Source: Symsagittifera roscoffensis | Taxonomy: Eukaryota; Xenacoelomorpha; Acoela; Convolutidae | DNA: 64,000 nucleotides | NCBI RefSeq assembly: GCF_963678635.1 | Contig: NC_087066.1 | Location: forward strand, 17,603,275 to 17,667,274 | Reading direction: 5' to 3' | Notes under the pieces: model-generated | Told to the model about the DNA's origin: nothing | Database searches by the model: none | The model's input: only the letters and a program-made list of their open reading frames with translations | Part shown: positions 43,741-55,230 of the stretch, piece after piece | How positions within the stretch are numbered: position 1 is the first letter of the stretch | How the letters are laid out: each line of letters opens with the position of its first letter | Position numbers and translations under genes: made by a program

Positions 43741-45576
43741 TAAACTTTTCACCCGATACCCTTTAGGATAGTTCTCCGATGCTATTATGCTGTAGGAACT
43801 AACTAGGAAGCGTGTATTCTCTGTCCCTAGACCCTTCCGGATCGAAGCAAAGCCTCTTATTTTGCTATTCTACCAAACTGTGAAGGGTCTTGTAAGTAGC
43901 CTAGTTTCGACTCGACTATGGTTTCTGGGTTCCTTAGCCCTCCCTTGTTAACTAAAACAGCGTACAATTGCCTTATTCTACCGTTACTACCCTTTGGTAG
44001 GGGTATAAGGGCTTTCCAAAATTTTTTTTTTTACAAAACGTGAAAGGTTGACCAAGCGTCTTGAAAAACAACCTTAAAAAATTTTCACACTTACTTTTCG
44101 AATAATTGAAGGTTTTATGAGTAAGCTCGCATAACTTCTGATCTAATGGTACCATGATCAACTTGATTTGTCCAGTTGTTCTAAAGTTATTAACCAAAAC
44201 GTCTTTTTTCCATTGTCAAAAGTTTTCTCTCTTATAGAATTGCCTAACTTTTTTTTCGCAATTCCCAATTCTCGACCTAAAATTATTGATCCGAGCTCAA
44301 AAGGCCTTTACTCTTCTAGTTCAATGCGAAACGTTCCAGTTGAAAAAATTTGCCAAAAACAATGCTATTTGGACCCTTCCGGATTGATGAATCCACTAAA
44401 TCAAACACGTTAAGCTCAATTTCACTGTAACCCGGAAAATTATCGGCAAGCGGGTTTCAAAACTTGTCGATTCACTAGCAAACGTTGTCCGAACAACAAT
44501 TTTTACTGTGCTAACTCGAAAATTTCAAAAAATTTCTTATTTTGTAGCGTTTCTTTTGTCCAAAATTCGAGAAAATTCGGTTTTTGGTACCCAATTAGTT
44601 CCAACCACTTCTGAACTAAACTCAACCGGTTCTACCTATTATACTAGTATCGTTACGGTGTAAATTTTTCCCTTAAAAAAATATCGATATCTCAAAAATC
44701 ATGATTTGGGGTGGATCAAACTATTGCTATTTTGACTATAAAAACCGGTCTGCTCACTGTGTTTTTTACTGACAAACGGTATAGGAGTATTAATATAGGC
44801 TGTATAATTAGTAATACTAGTAATATTATACATCTCCGGATTTGTTCAACACCCGAATTAAGGTGCTTAACTCGGAAATTCGCAGTTCAGTGAAGGGTGC
44901 AAATAGCATTGTTTTTGGCAAATTTTTTCAATTGGAACGTTTCAGATCGGGTCTTTTGCATTGAACTAGAAGAGTATAGGCCTTCTTAACTCGGAAATTT
45001 GCAGTTGGAGCCCCCCACAGATTTATATCTTACTTTTTATACCAAAAGGGATACAAATTTTGTTAACGAAACCCAACAGTCGATTGTTGTTGTCCTTGAT
45101 CCCCTTCTTGTAGCTCCTTGCACTGGTTGCCAGATCAGTCTTCCTCTCTAATCCCGAGACCCTTCCGTAATGAGCGCAAATTAGCATTAACGTGCTTAAA
45201 TACTCAAATAACTCTACAGTACAAGCACCACATAACTCTACAGTACAAGCGCCAAAAGTTTGATCGTAACGATCCTGACTGATATAATTGCCTGTAACAA
45301 CAATATATCTAACAACAACAAACGGGAGGGTCGGATCACATCTGGTCTGGGGGGATGGATTCTACTGATTTTTAACTTTTTACTGTTTTCGGATTTTTTC
45401 GGTTATTTTTTAATGTTTTTTGTTTTTCTTGGGTAATATACTACTTTTTGTTTGGTTTTCTGCATATCTTTATATGTTTTTGGTCACGTACCACTCAGGG
45501 AATGACGGGACCGCTAATCCCCCACCCTTCCTGTTAAAAAAGAATAACACCCAGTAGCGCCATAAAAAGATGCAAG
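43741..45576. other. Repeat-derived stretch with inverted pair
   Basis: No gene seen. 44285-44390 and 44893-44990 are inverted copies ('ctcttctagttcaatgc', 'gccaaaaacaatgctatttg'). Single minisatellite words remain at 43828, 44371 and 45168. Also present is a duplicated 'aactctacagtacaagc' at 45210-45250. Confidence 0.6.
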
Positions 45577-46440
45577 TAACATTCGCCCGGAAGTACATAT
45601 CGACGGAAAATAAAGCTAGGCTCTAAAACTACTGGCTAGCGTCTAAACACAGCTCTACATGCTTATCACCGTCTCCGCCAAAGTCAGTTCTTTTGGTTGT
45701 CTTTCTAACATCGGGTCGACAAAAAACGTTCCGGCTTCGATCAGAACGCTCTAATTAACTGAATTAGTTACAAAAATAGAGAACTCATGGCTGGGTCTCA
45801 GTATCCCCAGACCACGAGGTCACTCCTAAAAACAGGGCTTTTACTTATTTACTATTTTACTATTGTTTTTGTTCAGTAGATAAAAATCATCATCTCTATC
45901 GAAGATGGGTCAACCCTTTCCCTCAACTCCTAGCTTCTCATAATCTGAAAAAGAATTAGGATTATTATAAGTCAATTCAGGACATCTCAAGGAAGCTAAA
46001 AATTTGTTAAAATAATGTTTAAGTTCTCTCCCGAGACCCCTCCGGATTCTGGAATCCGGGGAAATAACGTTTTTATTTCTACCCGAAGGCTGGAAACGTC
46101 ATCCCAACGCCCTTTCTGGTTCCCGGGAATTGCTTTGTAACGATTGTAGCGGCACAATCGTTACAATTCGGAATGGTCTGATCGTCGTTTTCTATTCCAA
46201 TCTCGATCTGTTTCTCACAATTGTTACAATTGTTGTTTGCTGTTTTTCTCCAATAATTCTGTTGTTTTTCTTGAGATTACTGTTGTTGTTGTGTTTTGCC
46301 GTTTCAGTTGGTGCAAAATCTCAAGGTCGTTACGTGTCTTTATTTCGAAACGAATTTTTAGAAATTAACATGACACTCCAAGTTAATCCTTCCGAGTTCG
46401 TCAAAATGAACGATTAAGACCTCTAATCTGCTAAAATCGT
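45577..46440 (-). repeat. Non-LTR element terminal repeat, copy 3 (longest)
   Basis: Begins 'gtaacattcgcccggaagta' and runs through 'ctcatggctgggtctcagta', 'cccctccggattctggaatc', 'taacgattgtagcggcacaa' and 'caaggtcgttacgtgtcttt'. It is the fullest copy and is followed, about 85 bases on, by the PHD-finger ORF, so both belong to one element type. The RT part is missing here. Confidence 0.8.
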
Positions 46441-46524
46441 CAATCTTCTCGATCAGATGTTACAATGATATGATGTTCCGAATCCGAATTTGCATTTTGA
46501 CACATTCTGGTCGAATGTCACAAG

Positions 46525-46968
46525 AGCTCAACGCTTGTGGTCTGTTTGCGTTCACTTCTTTTCGGTTACTCCAAAAAAAAACAAGAACAACGTTAAAAAA
46601 TTTAGCCATTTTGTAAGATTTTCTACCTTGTAGAAGATGTCATTTAATTTGTCCAACAGACTTTTCGCCAAGGGAACAGGCGAGTCTTTTGCTACTCTCT
46701 TGAGTACTGGGACCTTTGAAATGGCTGTATTAAAATAATTGTCTAGCACTAAATCATTACCTATTGTTGCTTTATTAACAGATTTTACATCAACGCATAA
46801 AGGACCTGGAAACCATTTGGTTTTCTTAGAGTCGCTTAGAGAAATATTTACACAACTGATATGATACCATCTAAAACAACAATCACATCCAATCCAATTT
46901 ATCAGTCCTGAAGGTTTTAAAGAATCCTTGCTTGCACTTTTTCGTTTCTCCCCATCTTGACGCAGCAT
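46525..46968 (-). pseudogene. PHD-finger ORF of an internally deleted non-LTR element
   Basis: The 138-codon frame at 46552-46968 holds the PHD finger 'INWIGCDCCFRWYHISC' and, after a spacer, 'KWFPGPLCVDVKS', with the Cys4-His-Cys3 pattern nearly complete: the first Cys of the last pair appears replaced (PGPLC for CPxC). The rest, 'ATIGNDLVLDNYFNT' and 'KSLLDKLNDIFYKVENL', suggests a coiled helix. PHD fingers bind histone tails, and in LINE ORFs their role is not settled. No RT follows; the terminal repeat comes next instead. Confidence 0.8.
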
Positions 46969-47149
46969 AAAGGTAAAAAAGGATTTTGACTGGGTTTAAA
47001 GGACTTAACTAACCCATGATAAGCTGTTAGTGGGAACTTTATAAATCAGCAAATAAAAAAACTTTAGTTAAACATTAGCTTTTTTTATTGGTTATCCAGG
47101 CAGAGGCTTAACTCGATTAATTATTTAGGTTAAACAAGGCTTTTTTTTG

Positions 47150-48480
47150 GAAATGTAAAATAAAATTACTTAGTTAAGAGTTTCAAAATCAATATGCTTA
47201 TCAAAAACATCATATTTCCGAGAACAACTCAACGAGTTAAAATCCTTATCGTTGACTCAAGAAACTGGTTGTAAAATGATAAACATCTAGGCCAACGTCT
47301 GGGTAGTCTCTGAACTGTTCCTGTGCAGTTTTTATTCAACCGGATACTGAGCATCCTGGCTCGCAAATTTTTTCTTTTTCGAGATGTTGGCTGTTATCAC
47401 ATTTGTGAATTTTGTCTCCGCTTCAATCATCATTTCATGATTAATTGGTAGCTGAGATTCCGTCTGCTGTTGTTGACTCATGACTTAATTCAACTTGTGG
47501 GGGGAGGGGGCAAAAAATGCAGAAACCAAAGTCAAAAAGCTTGCGCGGGCGTTTTTTCTTGTTCTTGCTTTTTTTTAAATTGTAAATTAATTTTTTTAGT
47601 TGAGAGTTTCATAATCAATATGTACATCAAATAACATCATATTAATCGAAAACAACTCATCGAGTTAGTAACCTAATAGTTGACACAAGAAACACCTTCT
47701 AAATTGGTAAGCGCTCGTCTTGATAGTTTCTGAACTGTTTCTGTAAATTTTTCGAATAATGGGTGTTCTGATCGGCAAACTGTTTTTTTTTCTTTCTGTG
47801 ACTTGTGCTTAATATACATTTTTAGTACCGGATACAGGGTATCCTGGTACGCTTGAAATATCTACCTTCTACTTCTTAGCAGTTTTTGTTCAATTGACAT
47901 TACTTTTACCGGATACCGGGTATCATGGTTTGTTGCTGAAGTCTAACATATCCTTGGTAGTTTTTATCAGAAGGTTTTTATCTTCCATACTCCCCATGAC
48001 ACAAATGTTTGCAAGTTGATTTTCCATGAAGTTGATGATTTTGAATATGCAGCACGAATAACCGCAACAACATACTTAAGCCTTGCAATGTTCGTTGGTA
48101 CAAAAACGTCATGCCAATTGTTAATCTGTAATATGTTTCTCGAAGGTTGATTTTTTTTTTTTTTTTGCAAATTGTAAATTAAATTTGTTTAGTTAAGAGT
48201 TTCATAATCAATATGTACAACCAATAACATCATATTTGTTCAATTGACATTACTTTTACCGGATACCGGGTATCCTGGTTTGTTGCTGAAGTCTTACATT
48301 TCCTTATAGTTTATATCAGAAGGAGCAATTTGTATTTCTCATCTTCCATACTTCCCATGACACAAATGTTTGCAAGTTGATTTTCCATGACGTCGATGAT
48401 TTTGAATATGCACCAAATATGATTTTGAATATTTCTCAAATCAAAATTTAAATTTTACTTTTAGTTTGATCAATTTTCGA
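47150..48480. repeat. Short interspersed repeats with palindromic 15-mer
   Basis: Blocks with 'gagtttcataatcaatatgt' recur at 47175, 47600 and 48200. A second word, 'accggataccgggtatcctg', recurs at 47339, 47827, 47908 and 48258; its core GGATACCgGGTATCC is a perfect palindrome. Another pair, 'acttcccatgacacaaatgt...ttttccatga', is at 47990 and 48355. ORFs here are unsupported. Confidence 0.75.
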
Positions 48481-48715
48481 TTTGCGTGCATGTCTATTTT
48501 TTCAATTATCCCCCAGTTGGCTATTTCGCAGACAGTTTGATCAAAATTTGACCGCGTTTTATATTCAATTCCAGGCACCAACTGAGCAATGTTATGGTTA
48601 CTTTCTATTCATTAATTCAGAGTATTTATGGTTCTTTCAAGCTTCCTTGAAAACTCATTTTTATGAGATAACTGGGAGAAGACTGTTGTGTAGATTCCAT
48701 TTTTCATACTTCGCA

Positions 48716-49420
48716 ATGAAAACCTTTCAGGAATACTTGCCAGAAACTGAAATTACCTACAGCTGTGTGCACTGTCGTGCTAATTTGGCTGCTCACGAAG
48801 ACCTGATATCAAAGGTACAACATTTTTTGAATTGTTTGCTGCAATCAGCTTTGTGCCAGTTGTCAGAATTCAATTATTAAACCGTTTTTTCTTGTGTTCA
48901 CTGATCAACCTAAGAGATAGTTGCCGAGCATATTTTTTCAAATATGTTCGTCAATATGTTAGTTTTTAGCTCAAGTTTTTAATATCATTGTTATTAAAAA
49001 TGCAGTGTATTTGAAATTAGTTTAGCTCATTATTTTTATTACCGATGCATGCGCACAAGGATTTTTTTGTGTTTTGACTTCGAAAAGATTACTGGTTTAA
49101 AAAGATTTCAATCATTCTATAGATATAAGTTTATCTTAATTGTTTAGAGCTTTCAAGGAAGTCAAGGCCGAGCGTACTTGTTCAACCAAGTGTAAGTTTT
49201 TTCATCAAAATAAAGTATATGGATATTTACTAAGTGTTCAAATTATGGTTTATACAGGGTGAACATATCATGTGGGCCTTGCGAAGACAGAATCCTTCTA
49301 ACAGGGTTGCATTCGGTGTGTGACATTTTCTGCGATTGTTGTCGGACAACACTTGGCTGGAAATACGTGAGTGATAATGAAGAAAGGCGAAGTGTAACAA
49401 AATTTGGCTTAATTATTTAA
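48716..49420 (+). CDS. Yippee-like zinc-binding protein
   Basis: Three exons: 48716-48814, 49148-49191 and 49258-49366 or to a stop at 49418-49420. They encode '[19 protein letters not shown]', '[10 protein letters not shown]', '[15 protein letters not shown]', '[18 protein letters not shown]' and '[12 protein letters not shown]'. This matches the Yippee domain with both CxxC zinc pairs, and resembles YPEL1-4 far more than YPEL5. Splice sites keep frame. The family is small (about 120 residues), conserved in eukaryotes and linked to nucleus, centrosome and spindle; its biochemical role is unclear. After 'GWKY' there is a consensus donor (gtgagt), but no matching last exon (family 'SQKYKEGK') was found. 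Reading through gives 17 more residues and a stop overlapping AATAAA, a total of 101 residues. The frame is open upstream of the ATG to 48482, so the start is uncertain. Confidence 0.92.
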
Positions 49421-49425
49421 ATAAA
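49420..49425 (+). terminator. Polyadenylation signal AATAAA overlapping the read-through stop
   Basis: The hexamer begins at the last base of the stop codon reached by reading through the exon-3 donor. It could end a short transcript. In AT-rich DNA such hexamers are common by chance. Confidence 0.35.
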
Positions 49426-49720
49426 TGGGATCATGTGAACAGTCTCTTGACATATCGACCGAGTGAACTCTCCCCGCCCCAATCAAAATTTATACAAGTA
49501 ATAATAAAATAACCAAGTGAACAAGCACCCGATATAAATCATTTGGGTAATTTTTCGCATGGTCCAAAAAATGCGCTGTAGCCTTCTCCAAAAACAGTCT
49601 TTTGTCATCTGTAAAAATAGTTTTTCCAAATACCATTTCTCGCGTTCCTTGGACTGACATCAACTAAATTGAGCATGCTACTCATTTTCTAGTATCCGAA
49701 GCTGACTGTTATTTAAATTG

Positions 49721-52553
49721 CATTTAGTTCTGATTGTGAACCTGTCATTGCACAAATAAAGTTTTGAGAAACTTAAGTAAAGTTTTTTGTATCGGCTTTT
49801 TTTCCATTTCAACGCACCTGCATGTAATTAAATAATTTTTTTCTTCACGTTTTGCGATTGTTCTGAAAGTTAACCTACAGACTAACTAGACTGTTTTTCT
49901 TACTTAATTTCAAAAACCCCTCGTTACACAACAGTGTTGATGCTCGCGCGATGTTGGAAGAAAGAAAAGAACCGTAGTATCAATGAATGCAATAAAGGCA
50001 CTTCGAGTTTTTTAAATTTCTGTTAAAGTTTAATCATATGTTCTCTCACTTCGAAAGTGTTAATGGGGTCAAAAAAGATTAGTTTTGTTTTCAAAGTTGA
50101 TTTCAATTGTTTCTTTGAAAGTTGAATACAAAAAGATCCTTGTTGTTACTGTTTTCGGAAAATCGATTGAATCACGAACATAAGTTAGTTGTCTATAGCA
50201 TGCGGATGATACATGGTTTTCAGGTTAACTTTTCAAGAGTAATGAGCGCTGTGAAGGCTCTCATATAGGTCTTGCTGATTTTTGTTCTGTTTTTTTTTTC
50301 AGGAAAAGTCTCCTTAAACTACTCTAATAACTACAGATGTGCATTCATACATATTGATGCGTTTATGAATGCACTTATGTATATATGCACTTTTTGAGTT
50401 CAAGTGAAATTCATCTGCTGAAAGTGAAGTAAATAGAACTCTCTAACTAAATACGAACGTGGAAATGGCGCAAAAAGACGTGAACGATTTTTAGTTTCGA
50501 AAGTGGAATTTAATTTTGAGTTGCAGCGAAATAAAAACTTTACCTATTGATCCAGTTTTTTGTAGTTGAGTTCATGTTATCAAAAAAATGCCAGTCATGA
50601 ATTTTTTCTAGAAATTCAAAGAGCATCTATTTTTTTCTTTGAAAATCGAAAGTTGAGATTTTTTCAAGAAAGTCAGTGTTTTTTTAATGTTAATTGCGTT
50701 CATAACTCTTTTCCAATCTTCGATTGCTTAAATTTTCTGCCATTGCTAGTACCAATTACAGAAGAAGAAGATACAACTCTTCAATTCATGTAAGATAGGA
50801 CTTTGCATCAATACAATAAAGTGTAAAAAGATTAGTTCAAAGTCTCCGAATAATTGCTTAATGCATCAATAGTTTTGAGATTATTTTCGGTCAGTTTTTA
50901 AAAGCATGGCGTTATTTTTGATTTTTTCAATTCAGGGGGGGTTATTTTCTCATCTATGCAGGCATTAATAACAAACGTTAACTGTGGCGCAATATCTGAT
51001 TGTCTATTGATTATTGCCCGAACAGTAACAGTGCAAAACTAAGAGGTTTTCTGATATTTAGTTTTTGCAGTATATCACTGTTATATGCTGAAAAATAAAA
51101 TTTGGTGATAGAAAAGTACCTGGGTTATAACATTTAGTTCTGATTGTGAACCAGTCATTGCACAAATAAAGTTTTGAGAAACTTAAGTAAAGTTTTTTGT
51201 ATCGGCTTTTTTTCCATTTCACCGCACCTGCAGGTAATTAAATAATTTTTGTTCTTCACGTTTTGCGATTGTTCTAAAAGTTAACCTACAGACTAACTAG
51301 ACTTTTTTTCTTACTTAATTTCAAAAACCCCTCGTTACACAACAGTGTTGATGCTCGCGCGATGTTGGAAGAAAGAAAAGAACCGTAGTATCAATGAATG
51401 CAATAAAGGCACTTCGAGGTTTTTAAATTTCTGTTAAAGTTTAATTATATGTTCTCTCACTTCGAAAGTGTTAATGGGGTCAAAAAAGATTAGTTTTGTT
51501 TTCAAAGTTGATTTCAATTGTTTCTTTGAAAGTTGAAAACAAAAAGATCCTTGTTGTTACTGTTTTCGGAAAATCGATTGAATCACGAACATAAGTTAGT
51601 TATCTATAGCATGCGGATGATACATGGTTTCCAGGTTAACTTTTCAAGAATAATGAGCGCTGTGAAGGCTCTCATATTGGTCTTGCTGATTTTTGTTCTG
51701 TTTTTTCAGGAAAAGTCTCCTTAAACTACTCTAATAACTACAGATGTGCATTCATACATATTGATGCGTTTATGATTGCACTTATGTATATATGCACTTT
51801 TTGAGTTCAAGTGAAATTCATCTGCTGAAAGTGAAGTAAATAGCACTCTCTAACTAAATACGAACGTGGAAATGGCGCAAAAAGATGTGAACGATTTTTA
51901 GTTTCGAAAGTGGAATTTAATTTTGAGTTGCAGCGAAATAAAAACTTTACCTATTGATCCAGTTTTTTGTAGTTGAGTTCATGTTATCAAAAAATGCCAG
52001 TCATGAATTTTTCTAGAAATTCAAAGAGCATCTATTTTTTTCTTTGAAACTCGAAAGTTGAGATTTTTTCAAGAAAGTCAGTGTTTTTTTAATGTTAATT
52101 GCGTTCATAACTCTTTTCCAATCTTCGATTGGTTACATTTTCTGCCATTGCTAGTACCAATTACAGAAGAAGAAGATACAACACTTCAATTCATGTAAGA
52201 TAGGACTTTGCATCAATACAATAAAGTGTAAAAAGATTAGTTCAAAGTCTCCGAATAATTGCTTAATGCATCAATAGTTTTGAGATTATTTTCGGTCAGT
52301 TTTTTAAAGCATGGCGTTATTTTTGATTTTTTCAATTCAGGGGGGGTTATTTTCTCATCTATGCAGGCATTAATAACAAACGTTAAATCTGGCGCAATAT
52401 CTGATTGTCTATTGATTATTGCCCGAACAGTAATAGTGCAAAACTAAGAGGTTTTCTGATATTTAGTTTTAGTTAGTATTTAGTTCTGATATATCACTGT
52501 TATATGCTGAAAAATAAAATTTGGTGATAGAAAAGTACCTGGGTTATAACATT
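49721..52553. repeat. Tandem duplication, 1,410-bp period
   Basis: Copy 1 (49721-51130) and copy 2 (51131-52553) begin 'catttagttctgattgtgaa' and end 'aagtacctgggttataacatt'. Identity is very high: only scattered substitutions, homopolymer changes and a 16-base insertion near 52475 are seen. It is non-coding apart from chance ORFs and includes the dispersed repeat also seen at 6620-6850. Confidence 0.95.
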
Positions 52554-54990
52554 GAGGTTTAACGGAGCCAACCCCCCCCCAAATTTCTACATAAATGTAT
52601 GAATATGCAATTTTGATGTCCTGGGCTACCATTTCTTTAAAATAAATTAAGCAGAGCTTTGATTCTGGAATTGATGCAACCGAAACCTCAATTTTTAAAA
52701 AAATATATATCTCCATTTTTGCTGTATTAGGCTGTGAAATGAAAAGCATCAATTCGATTTTTTTTTCTTTTTCGTCTCTTAACAAAGTCAAAGTCAGTTT
52801 TTACGTACCGTCGTTTGAAATTTAAATTTGATACGCTAGAAGTGATTCTTCTTTTATTTTGAAGTTTTCTTTGCATTCTGAATCGAACCAATCCATTTTC
52901 AGCACATTTTTTTGTCGAAATTACGAATATTTTTTTTGATTGGGTCGTGTTGCTCAAGAGTTATCAACTAGTTTTAATAGCCTAAAAAGATGTTTTGTGC
53001 GTCTGTTTATTAATATAATTGAAACCAGGAAGAGCGGATAGGGTTTTTGCAAAAGTCCAGATTTTTGGTAATTTTTTAAATTGTAAGTGAATAAATAACC
53101 TTCGGCGTGTTTTTTTTCACTTTTAATAATTTTTCAAAATAAGTAAAGCGAAATTATCTTCGTTCTAGGTTGTATGAAAGCAAAGTGCATTTCCGTTTGT
53201 TTCGTGTTCACCTATAAGATGGTTTGGGCAACAACAGTTGATCCATATGGAATGATGCAAGATTCCAAGTTTCCTTTCTCCGATTTGTTCAAATAAGTCA
53301 GTAATATATATGTGTAGCTGACTCATTCATTGTTCAAAAACCAATGAGAATCTGCATTATTTTAAACTTCAAAATTTGGTTTCAAATTTGGAGAAATTCT
53401 AAAATTCACTTTGTTCTTGAAAAATAGCAACAGGTTTTGAAGACTTGCTCTAAGATTAATTGCTAGAAGTTCTCCTCATGCAATGATAATTGCAACGTGA
53501 TCTACTTTTCAACGTATCTTGTTTTAGAGACTAATTTTTTCCCTGAGAGTTTCAGATCAGAAGTTAGGGTTAGTCAACAATTACAAGATTATCCAACACC
53601 ATACTTGTTTTCTGCGGATCAAAATCGGTATTCTCTGGTTCATTTTGTGCATAAATATGATTCAAATTTACCAATAAACTCACTGATAGAAGGGAATTAA
53701 TTGAAAGTAAGTTGCTGAAATTTGATCAAGTTTGCTTCAAAAGCGTTCATACAAAATTTTTCAATATTTTCAACAATCTCAACTTACAGAAAATCACTAG
53801 CTCAGTTCGACATGATCAAATTTAGCCAATATATCTATCCTAATTTGTGCGTATAAGTTTTAATTGCAGACGTGAAGCCTGGTTTTAAGTCGTGGGTCTA
53901 CCTGGTTTACTGAAAGTTTATTTGCCAAATAGAATGTAAATTATGCTCTCCAATAACAAAGTTGCCATTTGATTTAGAAATTTTTTTTTGTTTTATCTGA
54001 CTTTTTCCAATTTGGGTTATTTTATCAAAAAAGTATAAATATCAAAAATATAAATCAACGGTGGTTATTTTGATGAAAATTTTATATTATTTTGAGTTTT
54101 TTTAGAAGATAAGGGTTTTTCGAATCTAAGCCTAAACATGCTTATGCTGTTTTGCCTAAGGTCAAACACTAGGTATAAATAGGCTTAAATAGTATAGGTT
54201 ATATATACCTGAACTGCGTAAACGTTTTCTTGTGATGTAATTCATGGAGATACAAACGAATCAACACTTTCTTGCCGCTCCGGGCTCAGAACAACAAAAG
54301 ATTTGAAAGTTTTCGATTTTCAGCAACAACAAAAGTATTGATTAAAAAAATAAATACATCTTTTGTAACATGAATTAAATGAATTATTTATAGTATTGCC
54401 GCACAAGACGCTCTAGGAAAATTCTTTGTCCTTTTCATGCCTGGGTGCGCTACTGTACGGAATTCTATCTCTGAGCTTGTGGTACAGTTGAAACGTTACC
54501 CAATGTTGTTTGATAGAAGATGACGACCATTTGAATGTTATTTTTCACAAACTATAAATTGAGCATGGATAGTTTTGTGTCAGAAACATTTTGTCTCCTT
54601 ATAAACACTTTTGAGGGAAAATTTTTATACCATCTGAGACTTATCGCTGCTCAATTTTGAAAATAAACAAAAATTTTTCAGCTAATAACATGTTTGTAAT
54701 ATAATGAGGGTTTGTAAATTGCCATTTTGGTATAACTTATGCGCGCTAAATTTAGTTTTTTAACGTATACGCGGTGAATTAATTGGTCTGAAAAATCGTT
54801 TTAATTTAATTAAGGCAACCAAAGGTATTTAAAAAACAAAAATTCTTACATTAAGTTACTTCACACACTTTAAAGAGCAGTCAAAACACAGAGTTTGCTC
54901 TGATGCGAGACAAGGATATCTTTAAAAATTTCAAAAAATTGATTTGACTTGTTTTAAAACTAATTCGACATTTTTAAACATTGGATGAGA
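52554..54990. other. Gene-free stretch
   Basis: The ORFs at 52480-52957 (minus) and 53497-53700 lack domains. The latter has a more protein-like composition but no family match I recognise. No RNA gene seen. Confidence 0.45.
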
Positions 54991-54992
54991 AA

Positions 54993-55230
54993 ATTCGAGG
55001 GGGCAAGACGTCATAAGGTCGTGGGTTCGAATCCTACTGGGTTCACAGCTGAAGGGGTCGCAGTGTCATTCGCCTCAAGTTCGGACCGGCTATGAATTGA
55101 TGACCTTGAGCTCCTCCACGGAAGCAAGCCCAAAGTAGTAAGGATGGATTAGAGAGGGAGCAAATAGCAACTTGGATAGCCGGTTACTGTGCAAGTAGCA
55201 CAGAATCTTCCGACCAGTCTTAAAAAATTA
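54993..55230 (+). mobile_element. tRNA-derived SINE-like fragment
   Basis: A good B box and T arm ('cataaggtcgtgggttcgaatcctactgg') are followed by about 190 bases of higher-GC sequence without an ORF ('cctcaagttcggaccggcta', 'ttgatgaccttgagctcctc') and an A-rich end near 55225. The upstream half (A box, anticodon arm) is cut short. This fits a 5'-truncated tRNA-derived SINE. Confidence 0.6.

Noticed and set aside
53497-53700. 67-codon ORF downstream of the Yippee-like gene, considered as its last exon
   Set aside because: Its translation does not resemble the Yippee C-terminal segment and no matching acceptor phase was found.
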